Source: Streptomyces sp. CB02959 (lineage in GTDB: Bacteria > Actinomycetota > Actinomycetes > Streptomycetales > Streptomycetaceae). From it: a stretch of 64,000 nt of DNA. Below are positions 52,011 to 58,926 of this stretch, in pieces. Location of the stretch: positions 186,001-250,000 of the forward strand of contig NZ_NNBP01000012.1 in the NCBI RefSeq assembly GCF_002803155.1, written 5' to 3'. The notes under the pieces are model-generated. The model saw only the letters and a list, made by a program, of their open reading frames with translations, was not told the origin of the DNA and searched no databases. Position 1 is the stretch's first letter. Each line of letters begins with the position of its first letter. The position numbers and the translations under genes were made by a program.

Positions 52011-53273
52011 TTACCCCTTTCTCAACATCGTTTGCAGGGAACCGATTTCAGTACTGAAGGAGGCCACGCGACCATCTCGCCCGCACTTCTGTAGATCCAT
52101 TTGAAGACCTTGGAGCCGACGTGCGATATACCCCGAGCCGGATTGCTTGGCGAGTTGAAGCGCCTCACCGCCATAGGTTATGACTTGCTCCACGTCACGG
52201 CGCTTTGCCCCAACTGCGGCCAGGTCCACCAGCACCGCCCCGCGACGCCGGAAAGACTGGCCTTTGGACAGCGCCCTCGATTCGAGTGCGCGCTTGAGTG
52301 TCTCCTCGGCAAGGTCCAACCGCCCGAGCTGCACGTACCGCGCCCCCCGTTCTTCAGCGAGTCGAGACCCATCGAATCGAAGCCATCCACCGGTGTGGAC
52401 AGGCGTAGCCAGGTCGGCTACGCGCTGCGCTTCATCAAGGGCTCTTTCGCAGGCACCTAGGTTTTGCAGCCCGGCATACACCTCAGCTTGCACCGAGGCA
52501 ACCCAATGGCGGGTGGACAATGCACTGTCACCACGCTTAGCAACTCGCCCCGCTACGTCCAGGGTTTCGGCGGCTTCCGTGTAGCGCCCCTCATAGAGGT
52601 CGACATAGGCATGACGAACGAGTGCACACGCCCATAGGTCAAATGCTTGCACGTTACTGCTCGCAGATGCGGCCAAAGCATAGGACGCTGCTGCGTCCGT
52701 GTAGCGATTTCCATCAAACGAGAGTTCTCCGGCGAGTTGAAACAAGTCGCCCGCGGCCTCACATAGGCCAGCCCCGCGACTCGATTCCTTCAGTGCATCA
52801 TTCAGCGCGCCAAGCTGATCCTGCACAACAGGGGTCACGGATCTTTTGGAACGGGCCAGTTGATAAACCTGCCACAGGTGACTGTTCATCAATCGGAAGT
52901 CGTCCGCCGAACGTCGGTCTACTATCTCGGCTATCGCGTCTGCGTCGCCGGGTGCCAGTGCAGTCAAGGCGCCCGCCACCACCATCAGGCGTAGAAACTC
53001 ACGTCGGATCATGTCATCGATTTCCTCAGTGCCGTGTCGGTCGCAAGGCGGCGACGCGGTGCACTCCTGGAAATCTGCTCGTGGCGGAGTCAGCAATGCG
53101 TCGAGTTCGTTGAGGCTCAGTTGTAACGCTTCGGCCATCTTGGGCCGGTGATACGCCTCGGGTGTTGTCACTCCGCGGTCCCAGCGGCCAACCGTTGTGC
53201 GGTCGACACCGATTACGGCGGCGAAGCGCTCCTGACTGTAACCCATGGCTTTTCGCTGTTCGGCTAGGCCCAC
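52011..53273 (-). CDS. XRE-family regulator with TPR domain
   Basis: The 420-residue protein has an N-terminal helix-turn-helix (MGYSQERFAAVIGVDRTTVG, then RWDRGVTTPEAYHRPKMAEA), a short linker (about 63-95), and a C-terminal half of tetratricopeptide-like helix pairs (AASYALAASASSNVQAFDLW, LGRLDLAEETLKRALESRAL). This architecture is common in Streptomyces regulators. It is divergent from the small-protein/Nudix/ASCH operon and has direct repeats upstream. GTG start with GAAGGGG. Confidence 0.88.
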   Translation of the reverse strand: MGLAEQRKAMGYSQERFAAVIGVDRTTVGRWDRGVTTPEAYHRPKMAEALQLSLNELDALLTPPRADFQECTASPPCDRHGTEEIDDMIRREFLRLMVVAGALTALAPGDADAIAEIVDRRSADDFRLMNSHLWQVYQLARSKRSVTPVVQDQLGALNDALKESSRGAGLCEAAGDLFQLAGELSFDGNRYTDAAASYALAASASSNVQAFDLWACALVRHAYVDLYEGRYTEAAETLDVAGRVAKRGDSALSTRHWVASVQAEVYAGLQNLGACERALDEAQRVADLATPVHTGGWLRFDGSRLAEERGARYVQLGRLDLAEETLKRALESRALSKGQSFRRRGAVLVDLAAVGAKRRDVEQVITYGGEALQLAKQSGSGYIARRLQGLQMDLQKCGRDGRVASFSTEIGSLQTMLRKG

Positions 53274-53322
53274 TTCAGCCCCCTTCCCTGCTCGATCAGG
53301 GTCTTACCCATGCTGCGCAACT

Positions 53323-53355
53323 GTGCATCGGAGGTGCATCAAGGGTGCCGCATGG
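53323..53355. promoter_or_regulatory. Three 11-bp-spaced direct repeats between divergent cargo operons
   Basis: GTGCATCGGAG, GTGCATCAAGG and GTGCCGCATGG follow one another from 53323, in phase with the DNA helix. They lie 50 bases upstream of the XRE-TPR start and 128 bases before the rightward operon. Likely a regulator site or part of the promoters. Confidence 0.5.
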
Positions 53356-53482
53356 ATGCGGTGGCCCGCAGCGATCCCCGGCGGTTGGCTATGAGTGCTC
53401 GCCGGAACGGCTTCCACGGCCGTGGCTCGGCGCGTTGTCAACGGGGGACGGAAGGACAACCGAGCAACCAGTAGGAGGCGCC

Positions 53483-53656
53483 ATGAGTGGCATGACACTC
53501 GCGGTGTACCGAACCGACAGAGCAGGGAACCGGGTATCCCTCCGGCCGGAGAGTCGAGTGAAACCCTCGGCACGTATCCCATCAACGGGGGCGTGGCCGC
53601 CCTGCCAGTGCCACCGGTGCGGGGGCCCGACCAGGACTTGCGCGGGCACACGGTGA
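53483..53656 (+). CDS. Small Cys-rich protein, first gene of the cargo operon
   Basis: A 57-residue protein with TAGGAGG before the ATG. The end, PPCQCHRCGGPTRTC, is a compact zinc-binding-like motif. Similar small proteins accompany XRE regulators in Streptomyces. GTGA overlap with the next gene. Confidence 0.62.
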   Translation: MSGMTLAVYRTDRAGNRVSLRPESRVKPSARIPSTGAWPPCQCHRCGGPTRTCAGTR

Positions 53657-53865
53657 CGGCTCCGACCCAGTACTCACAAGAGCCAGTTGAGTTGCCCATC
53701 GATGGATGGTTGTACGGCGTCCGCCTGGCGCCTGAGTGCGGCGTCTGCGCGGCCTTGAAAGCCGAACTCGACGAAGCACTGAGTGACCGGAACTTGAAAA
53801 AGGCGTACGAGGTAAGCCGGGAAATCCGTAGCCACCCGAGCGGACACAGGAAGGGGCGGCGGTGA
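53653..53865 (+). CDS. Small cargo-operon protein
   Basis: A 70-residue protein from a GTG overlapping the upstream stop. It has a Cys pair in APECGVCAALKAELDEALSD and a basic helical end (KAYEVSREIRSHPSGHRKGR). Unknown role. Confidence 0.6.
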   Translation: MTAPTQYSQEPVELPIDGWLYGVRLAPECGVCAALKAELDEALSDRNLKKAYEVSREIRSHPSGHRKGRR

Positions 53866-54044
53866 GTTCTTCCCAAGACGTCGGCCGCACGTTCGCCCCG
53901 GACAACGAGCGCGAACGAGCCGGCGACGAGCCAGAGATGCATCGGGGCTACGTCCTCCCCGGAGTGACGTTCGTGCCTGCCGAGAAGGTCCCGCCCTGCC
54001 CCTACACCTGCGACATTTGCCGCACCGCAGGGAGACAGGCGTGA
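53862..54044 (+). CDS. Small cargo-operon protein
   Basis: A 60-residue protein from a GTG overlapping the previous stop. The end PYTCDICRTAGRQA carries a C-x2-C pair. It is otherwise polar and probably unfolded (MSSSQDVGRTFAPDNERERA). Confidence 0.55.
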   Translation: MSSSQDVGRTFAPDNERERAGDEPEMHRGYVLPGVTFVPAEKVPPCPYTCDICRTAGRQA

Positions 54045-54199
54045 GCCCCCGGCAGTGCACCGCGCGCCACCCGTGGCCCGTCCAGCACCGGCCTCCTGGC
54101 CTACCGAAGTGGGCCCGGTGCGACGGGCGCCACAAGCACAAGGGAAGCCACCGCACGCGGCTCCCCAGACTCGGGCTCGACCTGTGGTGGGCGGGGTGA
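54041..54199 (+). CDS. Small His/Cys/Trp-rich cargo protein
   Basis: A 52-residue protein from a GTG. Pattern CTARHPWPVQH, then WARCDGRHKHKGSHRTR and a Trp-rich end. Recalls short metal-binding proteins common near Streptomyces XRE clusters. GTGA overlaps on both sides. Confidence 0.55.
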   Translation: MSPRQCTARHPWPVQHRPPGLPKWARCDGRHKHKGSHRTRLPRLGLDLWWAG

Positions 54200-54402
54200 T
54201 GACGACGACCAGCGAACCCGCGTACGGCGTGATGTCGGGGACCGTCGGCGACGACGTGATGACCGTCCACGAGTTGGTCTGGGTCGCCGGCAAGCAGCGG
54301 CCGAAGTGCGGCGACGGCTCCCCGGAGGACCGGGTCGAGGAGTGGTTCCGCCGGGTCAACTGCCCCTACTGCCTGGCCGACGAGCAGGCCCCCGCCGCCT
54401 GA
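54196..54402 (+). CDS. Small cargo-operon protein with a Cys pair
   Basis: A 68-residue protein; GTG at 54196 overlaps the upstream stop, and an ATG follows as second codon. The end RRVNCPYCLADEQAP holds a C-x2-C. A hairpin (54500-54538) follows before the next gene. Confidence 0.58.
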   Translation: MMTTTSEPAYGVMSGTVGDDVMTVHELVWVAGKQRPKCGDGSPEDRVEEWFRRVNCPYCLADEQAPAA

Positions 54403-54499
54403 CCGCACAGACCCCCGGCGCACGGATCGCCGGGCGCGCTCCTCGCCGCCACACCCGGGGCTTTCCTCTCTTCCCCCTGGGATGGCGGATGAGAGCGCA

Positions 54500-54538
54500 G
54501 CGCCCGCCCGTAGGTTGGCCGCCGCGGCGGGCGGGCGC
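54500..54538 (+). terminator. Hairpin within the cargo operon
   Basis: Perfect 10-bp stem (54500-54509 with 54529-54538) and 19-base loop, 98 bases after a stop and 35 bases before the next start. May separate the small-protein genes from the Nudix part. Confidence 0.5.
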
Positions 54539-54573
54539 ATCCCCATCCTGTACCCCACGACGAGGACACTGTC

Positions 54574-54756
54574 ATGACCCAACCCACCCCCGACGACGAG
54601 CAGTTGTTCCGCGACATCTGCGCCCTCGGTGCGACGGTCAACGCCGCCCGGGACGAGGGTCTGCCGCCCGCGGTGCGCGAGGTGCTGGACGACCTCGCCG
54701 CCGAGCAGGCCGCGGACATCTCCCGCAACCACGGCACCGGCAGGGGGACCGCGTGA
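54574..54756 (+). CDS. Small acidic cargo protein
   Basis: A 60-residue acidic helical protein (DDEQLFRDICALGATVNAAR, then VREVLDDLAAEQAADISRN). It is coupled to the Nudix gene by a GTGA overlap. Unknown role; possibly a partner of the Nudix protein. Confidence 0.58.
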   Translation: MTQPTPDDEQLFRDICALGATVNAARDEGLPPAVREVLDDLAAEQAADISRNHGTGRGTA

Positions 54757-55244
54757 CCGCGCCGGCACGGGACCAGTTCACCAACCCGGACGGCCGCCGG
54801 GTCGGGGCGCTTGCCCTCTTCCGCAACGCCGCCGGCCATCCCCTGATGCTCCGCAAGCGCGACCGGGACGAACTCCCGTGGTGCCTTCCCGGCGGGTGCG
54901 CCGTCGGCGGCGAATCCGCCCTCGCGGCGCTGCGCCGGAAGGTGCTGGAGGAGACCGGACTGCACGCCACCCCCGGTCTGCTGCTGGTCGAACACCACAT
55001 GCCGGCCACGACCAAGGTGGCGGAGGGGAGCAACCTCATCTTCGACTGCGGAGAACTCTCCTCCAAGGCGGAGGTCCGGTTGAAGAGCGCCGAGTTCAGC
55101 GAGTACGCGTTCATCGCCCCGGAACAGCTCGCAGACGCAGCACAGCCCCACACGGCCGCGCGGGTGCAGGCCGCTCTGTACGTCGCCAAGGTGGGCGGCG
55201 GAGCGCTGTTCCTGGAAGGCGCCAGCCGGCCGTACGTGCCCTAG
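54753..55244 (+). CDS. Nudix hydrolase with altered Nudix box
   Basis: A 163-residue protein with the Nudix fold. The box reads G-CAVGG-E-SALAALR-RK-VLEETGL, fitting GX5EX7REUXEEXGU except that the Glu of RE is Lys. The two metal-binding Glu in the EE pair are present. In MutT the replaced position is a catalytic residue, so activity may be changed or lost. Substrate cannot be inferred. It precedes the synthetase-like gene. Confidence 0.83.
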   Translation: MTAPARDQFTNPDGRRVGALALFRNAAGHPLMLRKRDRDELPWCLPGGCAVGGESALAALRRKVLEETGLHATPGLLLVEHHMPATTKVAEGSNLIFDCGELSSKAEVRLKSAEFSEYAFIAPEQLADAAQPHTAARVQAALYVAKVGGGALFLEGASRPYVP

Positions 55245-55252
55245 CCCCGACT

Positions 55253-55288
55253 CCCGTCCGGCTGGCCGGCCGATTCCGGCCGGACGGG
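55253..55288 (+). terminator. Hairpin after the Nudix gene
   Basis: Perfect 10-bp stem (55253-55262 with 55279-55288), 16-base loop, eight bases after the Nudix stop. Confidence 0.6.
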
Positions 55289-55315
55289 CGCCTGGCCCCT
55301 GACGGTCGCCAGGCC

Positions 55316-55358
55316 GCTCCGCACGTCCCCTCCCTGTGATGCGCGGGACGTGCGGAGC
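55316..55358 (+). terminator. Strong hairpin in the leader of the synthetase-like gene
   Basis: Perfect 14-bp stem (55316-55329 with 55345-55358) and 15-base loop, 40 bases before the GTG start. It may terminate upstream transcription or act as an attenuator. The T-box core sequence expected for synthetase leaders was not found. Confidence 0.55.
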
Positions 55359-55398
55359 ACCAGATCAGTGCACCCACCACAAGCGGAAGGGAACGGAT

Positions 55399-56511
55399 GT
55401 GTCTTATCCCGTCTCACCGAACACCGTGTTGGCCAATGCGCTTACCCATGCCGAGGACGTGCTCGCTCCGCGCATCGCCTTGATGCGCCCGGCCGGCGTC
55501 ACGTTCGTCGTGGGCACGCAGATCAACGGCGTTCCCCATCTGGGTACCTCGCTCGTCCAGTCCCTCAGCTTCGCCGCCGCGGCGCGCGTCCGCGACCGCT
55601 TCGAGGTGCCCGTCACCGTGCACTTCGGCGCCCTCGACAACGCCCCGCACGAGGTCGTCACCGACCCTGCCTCGGGCCACCGCTACCAGCGGGCCTACGC
55701 CCACGCGCTCGGCGAGGCCGCCCTCGTCGAGCAGGTCAACGAGCTGTACCGGCCGCTCTTCGACGAGCTGTCGCGCCAACTGCACATCCCGTACGCCATC
55801 GAGATGTACTCCCAGCAACAGGCGGAAGAGCGGTTCCGGCGTACCTGGCTGAGCGCGCATCGCCGCCTCGACGCCACGCGGTGGTGGCTCGACCCCTCGC
55901 ACGGCGTGCCGCACGTCCGCATCCCCTGCCCGCGCCCGGGATGCGGATGGGCCGAGAAGTACGCCGAGCGCACCCGGATCCTGCTGGACACCGACTGCGC
56001 CGAGATCACCGCGGTATGCCTCCACCACGGGCCCTACGAGGTCGCCGTCCACCCCTCCGGTGGCGGGTACCTCGACCTGGCGACGCTCTACCGGAACCTC
56101 GTCAAGGAAGTACTCCTCGCCGAGGAACGTGACCGGCTGTACGTCATGGTCAAGGGCGGCGACTGGGTGTTCGGCTCACAGCTCGTCGACTGCGCCATGC
56201 AAGCCGCCGGGCTCGGCGCGAGCGGCCAGCTTCCCGCCCGCCTGTTCTGCCCGCAGGTCGTCACCGACACCGGCGCCAAGCTGAGCAAGTCCCTGATCCG
56301 CGACGGTCGCGCCCCCTTGCCGGATGGCGCTGCCCCCTGGATGCTCGACACCCGCATGTGGGCAGGCTCGTTGCCCGAGTACGCCGGGGGCCTGCTGCGC
56401 ATGGCCGATGTGCTGCTGAGCGACCCGCGGCACTTCTTCCGCTCGTACTCGGCCAGCGAACTCGGCCGCCTCATGACAGCGCCTGCGACAAGGAGCATCC
56501 CCGCACCATGA
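55399..56511 (+). CDS. Class I aminoacyl-tRNA-synthetase-like protein
   Basis: The 370-residue protein starts at a GTG with GGAAGGGAA upstream. The class I Rossmann core is visible: the first signature is GVPHLGTSL (P46-H47-L48-G49, a HIGH variant), and the second is KLSKS (K294-S298). A Cys-containing insert (C177, C182, C200, C207) looks like a zinc ribbon, as in class I LysRS-like enzymes. After KLSKS only about 70 residues remain, so an anticodon-binding domain seems absent. It probably adenylates an amino acid, but the acceptor is unknown. The ASCH gene is coupled downstream. Confidence 0.7.
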   Translation: MSYPVSPNTVLANALTHAEDVLAPRIALMRPAGVTFVVGTQINGVPHLGTSLVQSLSFAAAARVRDRFEVPVTVHFGALDNAPHEVVTDPASGHRYQRAYAHALGEAALVEQVNELYRPLFDELSRQLHIPYAIEMYSQQQAEERFRRTWLSAHRRLDATRWWLDPSHGVPHVRIPCPRPGCGWAEKYAERTRILLDTDCAEITAVCLHHGPYEVAVHPSGGGYLDLATLYRNLVKEVLLAEERDRLYVMVKGGDWVFGSQLVDCAMQAAGLGASGQLPARLFCPQVVTDTGAKLSKSLIRDGRAPLPDGAAPWMLDTRMWAGSLPEYAGGLLRMADVLLSDPRHFFRSYSASELGRLMTAPATRSIPAP

Positions 56512-56864
56512 CCGACACCACGACCCGCGTCCACGAGCTGAACCTGTTCCGGCGCTACTTCGATCTCGTCGCCGCGGGCCGGAAGAGCATCGAGGTGCGG
56601 GTCCGGTACCCGCACCTCGAAGACCTCGCGGCTGGCCACCTGATCCGCTTCCGGATCAAGGGCACCGAGGAGACATGCGAAGTACGCGTGACGCGAGTCA
56701 CCCGATACGACGACTTCGAGGCACTGCTCGACGGCGAGGGGCCAGCGAACATCAACCCCACGTCCAGCCGCGAGCAGCAGCTCACCAACATCCGGACCAT
56801 CTACCCCCCGGAGAAAGAGGCGCTCGGCGCGCTCGCCATCGGTATCGAACTCGTCGAGTCGTAA
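56508..56864 (+). CDS. ASCH-domain protein
   Basis: The 118-residue protein has an ASCH (PUA-like) fold. It shows FDLVAAGRKSIEVRVRYPHL, GHLIRFRIKGTEETCEVRVT and the later IYPPEKEALGALAIGIEL. ASCH domains bind RNA or nucleotides. The ATG overlaps the synthetase-like stop (ATGA), so the two are made together; an RNA-directed complex is a reasonable guess. Confidence 0.82.
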   Translation: MTDTTTRVHELNLFRRYFDLVAAGRKSIEVRVRYPHLEDLAAGHLIRFRIKGTEETCEVRVTRVTRYDDFEALLDGEGPANINPTSSREQQLTNIRTIYPPEKEALGALAIGIELVES

Positions 56865-56877
56865 GCGTTCGCCCCCT

Positions 56878-56910
56878 CGCCCCGCCTGCGTGCTCGTGAC
56901 GGGCGGGGCG
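56878..56910. terminator. Cargo-operon terminator
   Basis: Perfect 9-bp GC stem (56878-56886 with 56902-56910) and 15-base loop, 13 bases after the ASCH stop, followed by TTCTGCT; convergent with the next gene. Confidence 0.7.
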
Positions 56911-57026
56911 TTCTGCTGCGCACACGCCGGGCGCCAACCCGAGGTGTTCGTGGACGCCGCCCGCGCTTGCCTCACAGAGCCCCTTGGTGGCACGCCGGCA
57001 GCGGAGCAGGATTGCATGTAGGCACG

Positions 57027-57662
57027 TCACGACAGCCAGTCGTCGAACACCTCGTGCGTCACAGCGCGGAGCAATTCGTCCTCCACCGGGCCAGCACCAG
57101 GACGGGATGCGTCGAACCCGTACGGGACCCCTGAGGCAGCCCACACCTGTTCGGCGCCCGGCGTGGCCGCGACGCAACCGAGGCGCAGGTCACCGGCGAT
57201 CCACAGGACACCACGCCCGTCGGCCATGCTGTGCCACACGCCGTCGGGAACGGCCGAGGAAAGTACCCGCGCCACGCCGCCGTCAGGGCGCAGGAGGAGC
57301 AACAACCGATCACCGCTGCCTGTCTGCTCCAGCTGGCACGGCCACGACTGGAACGGATGCTCCTGGGCGACGTTCACGATGGGCTCCGACCTTGCGTAAG
57401 CGGTTGAAGCGATGCCCCAGGCCAGGGGCACGCTACACAAGGCACCGGTGCACAGCATGACGGCCCAGCCCGGAGTGGCGAGCCCTCCGGGGATCCACAC
57501 CGTCAGCAGCACGGTGACACCCACGACCGCCAACAGGCCGGCCACCCACGACGCGCCGCGCCACACTCGCTGCTCGTGCCGCATCCACTCCATTCGCCCC
57601 GGGGGGAAGTACTGCGCCGCCGGCTGCGACGACACCTGATAGCCGTACTCGTCCGCCAGCAT
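57027..57662 (-). CDS. Two-span membrane protein at the right end of the prophage
   Basis: The 211-residue protein has two adjacent membrane helices (about 40-62 and 66-90; SWVAGLLAVVGVTVLLTVWI, then PGWAVMLCTGALCSVPLAWG). A soluble C-terminal domain (SWPCQLEQTGSGDRLLLLLR, then ADGRGVLWIAGDLRLGCVAA) resembles a beta-rich sensor. The ATG at 57662 has GGGGG just upstream; an ATG at 57692 is possible. Antisense, single gene; function unknown. Confidence 0.65.
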   Translation of the reverse strand: MLADEYGYQVSSQPAAQYFPPGRMEWMRHEQRVWRGASWVAGLLAVVGVTVLLTVWIPGGLATPGWAVMLCTGALCSVPLAWGIASTAYARSEPIVNVAQEHPFQSWPCQLEQTGSGDRLLLLLRPDGGVARVLSSAVPDGVWHSMADGRGVLWIAGDLRLGCVAATPGAEQVWAASGVPYGFDASRPGAGPVEDELLRAVTHEVFDDWLS

Positions 57663-57692
57663 GAAGCCCCCAACTCCGTTGCGATGCCTCAA

Positions 57693-58003
57693 TGATGGCC
57701 GAGTGCAGCAAGGTTGGGGAGACCACCGCCAGCCGATGGTCGGATCAGCGAACCCCCTTCGCGGTCCGCCCTGTGGGACATGGACGGGACCTTCTGCGGC
57801 TTGCGGCGTCGGGCCGTTTCCAGATCACGGTTAGGCGGTTTTCTACTCACCGCCTGCGGGCCCGACCCTGTGTGGCCGAGCCGTTTGGCCGCGGCCAAAC
57901 GGGACCGCAATCGGGGTCGGTGAGCGTCAACGAACGACATCGAACTGCACCGGTTTCGCCCGATTTTACGAGTTCTCGCAGGTCACAATAGGGTCAAAAA
58001 ACT
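57693..58003. other. Non-coding right end of the prophage
   Basis: 311 bases without a gene before attR. It holds a 22-bp perfect palindrome (57881-57902), an inverted GTCGGGCC/GGCCCGAC pair (57808-57815, 57859-57866) and an AT-rich stretch directly before the core (AATAGGGTCAAAAAAC). This could contain integrase arm sites. Confidence 0.5.
57881..57902. repeat. 22-bp perfect palindrome near attR
   Basis: Arms CCGTTTGGCC and its complement meet around GC. It is about 100 bp from the attR core; it may bind a recombination protein or be the terminator of an unseen transcript. Confidence 0.6.
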
Positions 58004-58026
58004 GGTTCGAGTCCCGTTACTCACCC
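58004..58026. other. attR core (23 bp)
   Basis: Exact copy of 14997-15019, reproducing only the tRNA-His 3' end; the remainder of a tRNA is absent here. Host DNA resumes at 58027. Confidence 0.93.
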
Positions 58027-58035
58027 CAGCATAAA

Positions 58036-58061
58036 GGCCCCCGATCTTCGGATCGGGGGCC
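58036..58061 (+). terminator. Original host terminator of tRNA-His
   Basis: Perfect 11-bp stem (58036-58046 with 58051-58061) capped by a TTCG tetraloop, then TTCGGTGTTT. It is separated from its tRNA by the prophage and would again follow it on excision. Confidence 0.85.
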
Positions 58062-58112
58062 TTCGGTGTTTCCGGGTCAGATGCCGCCGCCGGCACGGGC
58101 GGCGGCGGGTGC

Positions 58113-58763
58113 TCAGTAGCCGACGGTGTAACGCTCCCCGATGTGACGGGGCTGCTCGACCTCGTCGACGATGGCGACGGCGTAGTCCTCGGTGGAGATC
58201 CGGCTGCTGCCGTCCGCATCGACGAGCAGGTCCTCGGTGGCGGTGCGGTAGCTGCCGGTGCGCTCGCCGGGCTCGATGGTGGCGGACGGGCTGAGGTTGG
58301 TCCAGCGGACGTCGGAGACGGTGCGGTAGAAGTCCAGGGCGTCGCCGTGCGCGTGCATGATCTGGAGCAGGACCACCGGGAGGCCCTCGGTGTCCCAGAC
58401 CTGGGTGCCGTCGGGCTTGCGGAGCGAGCCGGCGCCGCCGACCGTGATCAGGCGGGGCGCGTTGCCGCCCAGCCTCCGCACCCCCTCGACCAGCGCCTCG
58501 GCGGCGGGCCGGATGGTGGCGATGTGGCCGGCGCCGTCGCCGCCGCCGACCGCGCTGACCACCACGTCCTGGTCCTTGGCCACCTCGGTGACGGACTCCG
58601 AATCGAGCGCGTCGCCGTAGACCACGGTGAGGGCCGGGTGGGTCACGGTGACCTTCGCGGGGTCGCGGACCACCGCGGTGACCTGGTGGCCGCGGCGCAG
58701 GGCCTCGTCGAGGATGCGGCTGCCGATGGTGCCGTTGGCCCCGAACAGAGCGATCTTGGACAT
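58113..58763 (-). CDS. NAD(P)-binding oxidoreductase (NmrA/SDR-like)
   Basis: A 216-residue Rossmann protein. The dinucleotide motif is IALFGANGTIGSRIL near the start; VVVSAVGGGDGAGH and LITVGGAGSLRKPDG follow as in NmrA-like atypical SDR proteins of this size. The ATG at 58763 has GGGAGAA. Divergent from an AraC-type gene that may regulate it. Confidence 0.85.
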   Translation of the reverse strand: MSKIALFGANGTIGSRILDEALRRGHQVTAVVRDPAKVTVTHPALTVVYGDALDSESVTEVAKDQDVVVSAVGGGDGAGHIATIRPAAEALVEGVRRLGGNAPRLITVGGAGSLRKPDGTQVWDTEGLPVVLLQIMHAHGDALDFYRTVSDVRWTNLSPSATIEPGERTGSYRTATEDLLVDADGSSRISTEDYAVAIVDEVEQPRHIGERYTVGY

Positions 58764-58926
58764 GGTGCGTTCTCCCAGTGGTTCGGTGCGGGCTAGGTGC
58801 GCCCGGGGGTAGGGCGCGGGGTGGCGGCCTCCGTGGTGCGGCTGCCGTTTTCCGCCATCAGCCTTGCTGACGTCTCCTACGCTAGGGGTATCAACGGGAG
58901 ATTCCGGGGTAGCGAGGCGACGGGTC

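Larger units (their letters stand above)
14997..58026. mobile_element. Integrated siphovirus-type prophage, about 43.0 kb, in tRNA-His
   Basis: Bounded by identical 23-bp sequences at 14997-15019 and 58004-58026. It contains in order integrase, regulators, recombination/replication genes, antisense accessory genes, terminase, portal, protease, capsid, connectors, tail, lysis genes and cargo. The capsid and tail genes belong to the HK97-like/siphovirus type. Removing it would leave a normal tRNA-His followed by the hairpin at 58036. Possible defects are a non-phage insert at 35384-37400 and a frameshifted early gene. Confidence 0.95.

Noticed and set aside
55300-55398. T-box riboswitch before the synthetase-like gene
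   Set aside because: Hairpins are present but the conserved T-box core sequence (AGGGTGGnACCGCG type) is not.
14997-58026. Interpretation as an actinomycete integrative conjugative element
   Set aside because: No FtsK-like TraB or RepSA-type gene; terminase, capsid and tail genes show a phage, despite one plasmid-like membrane protein.
58004-58030. Second tRNA-His
   Set aside because: Only the 3' third of the tRNA is present; it is the duplicated attachment core.
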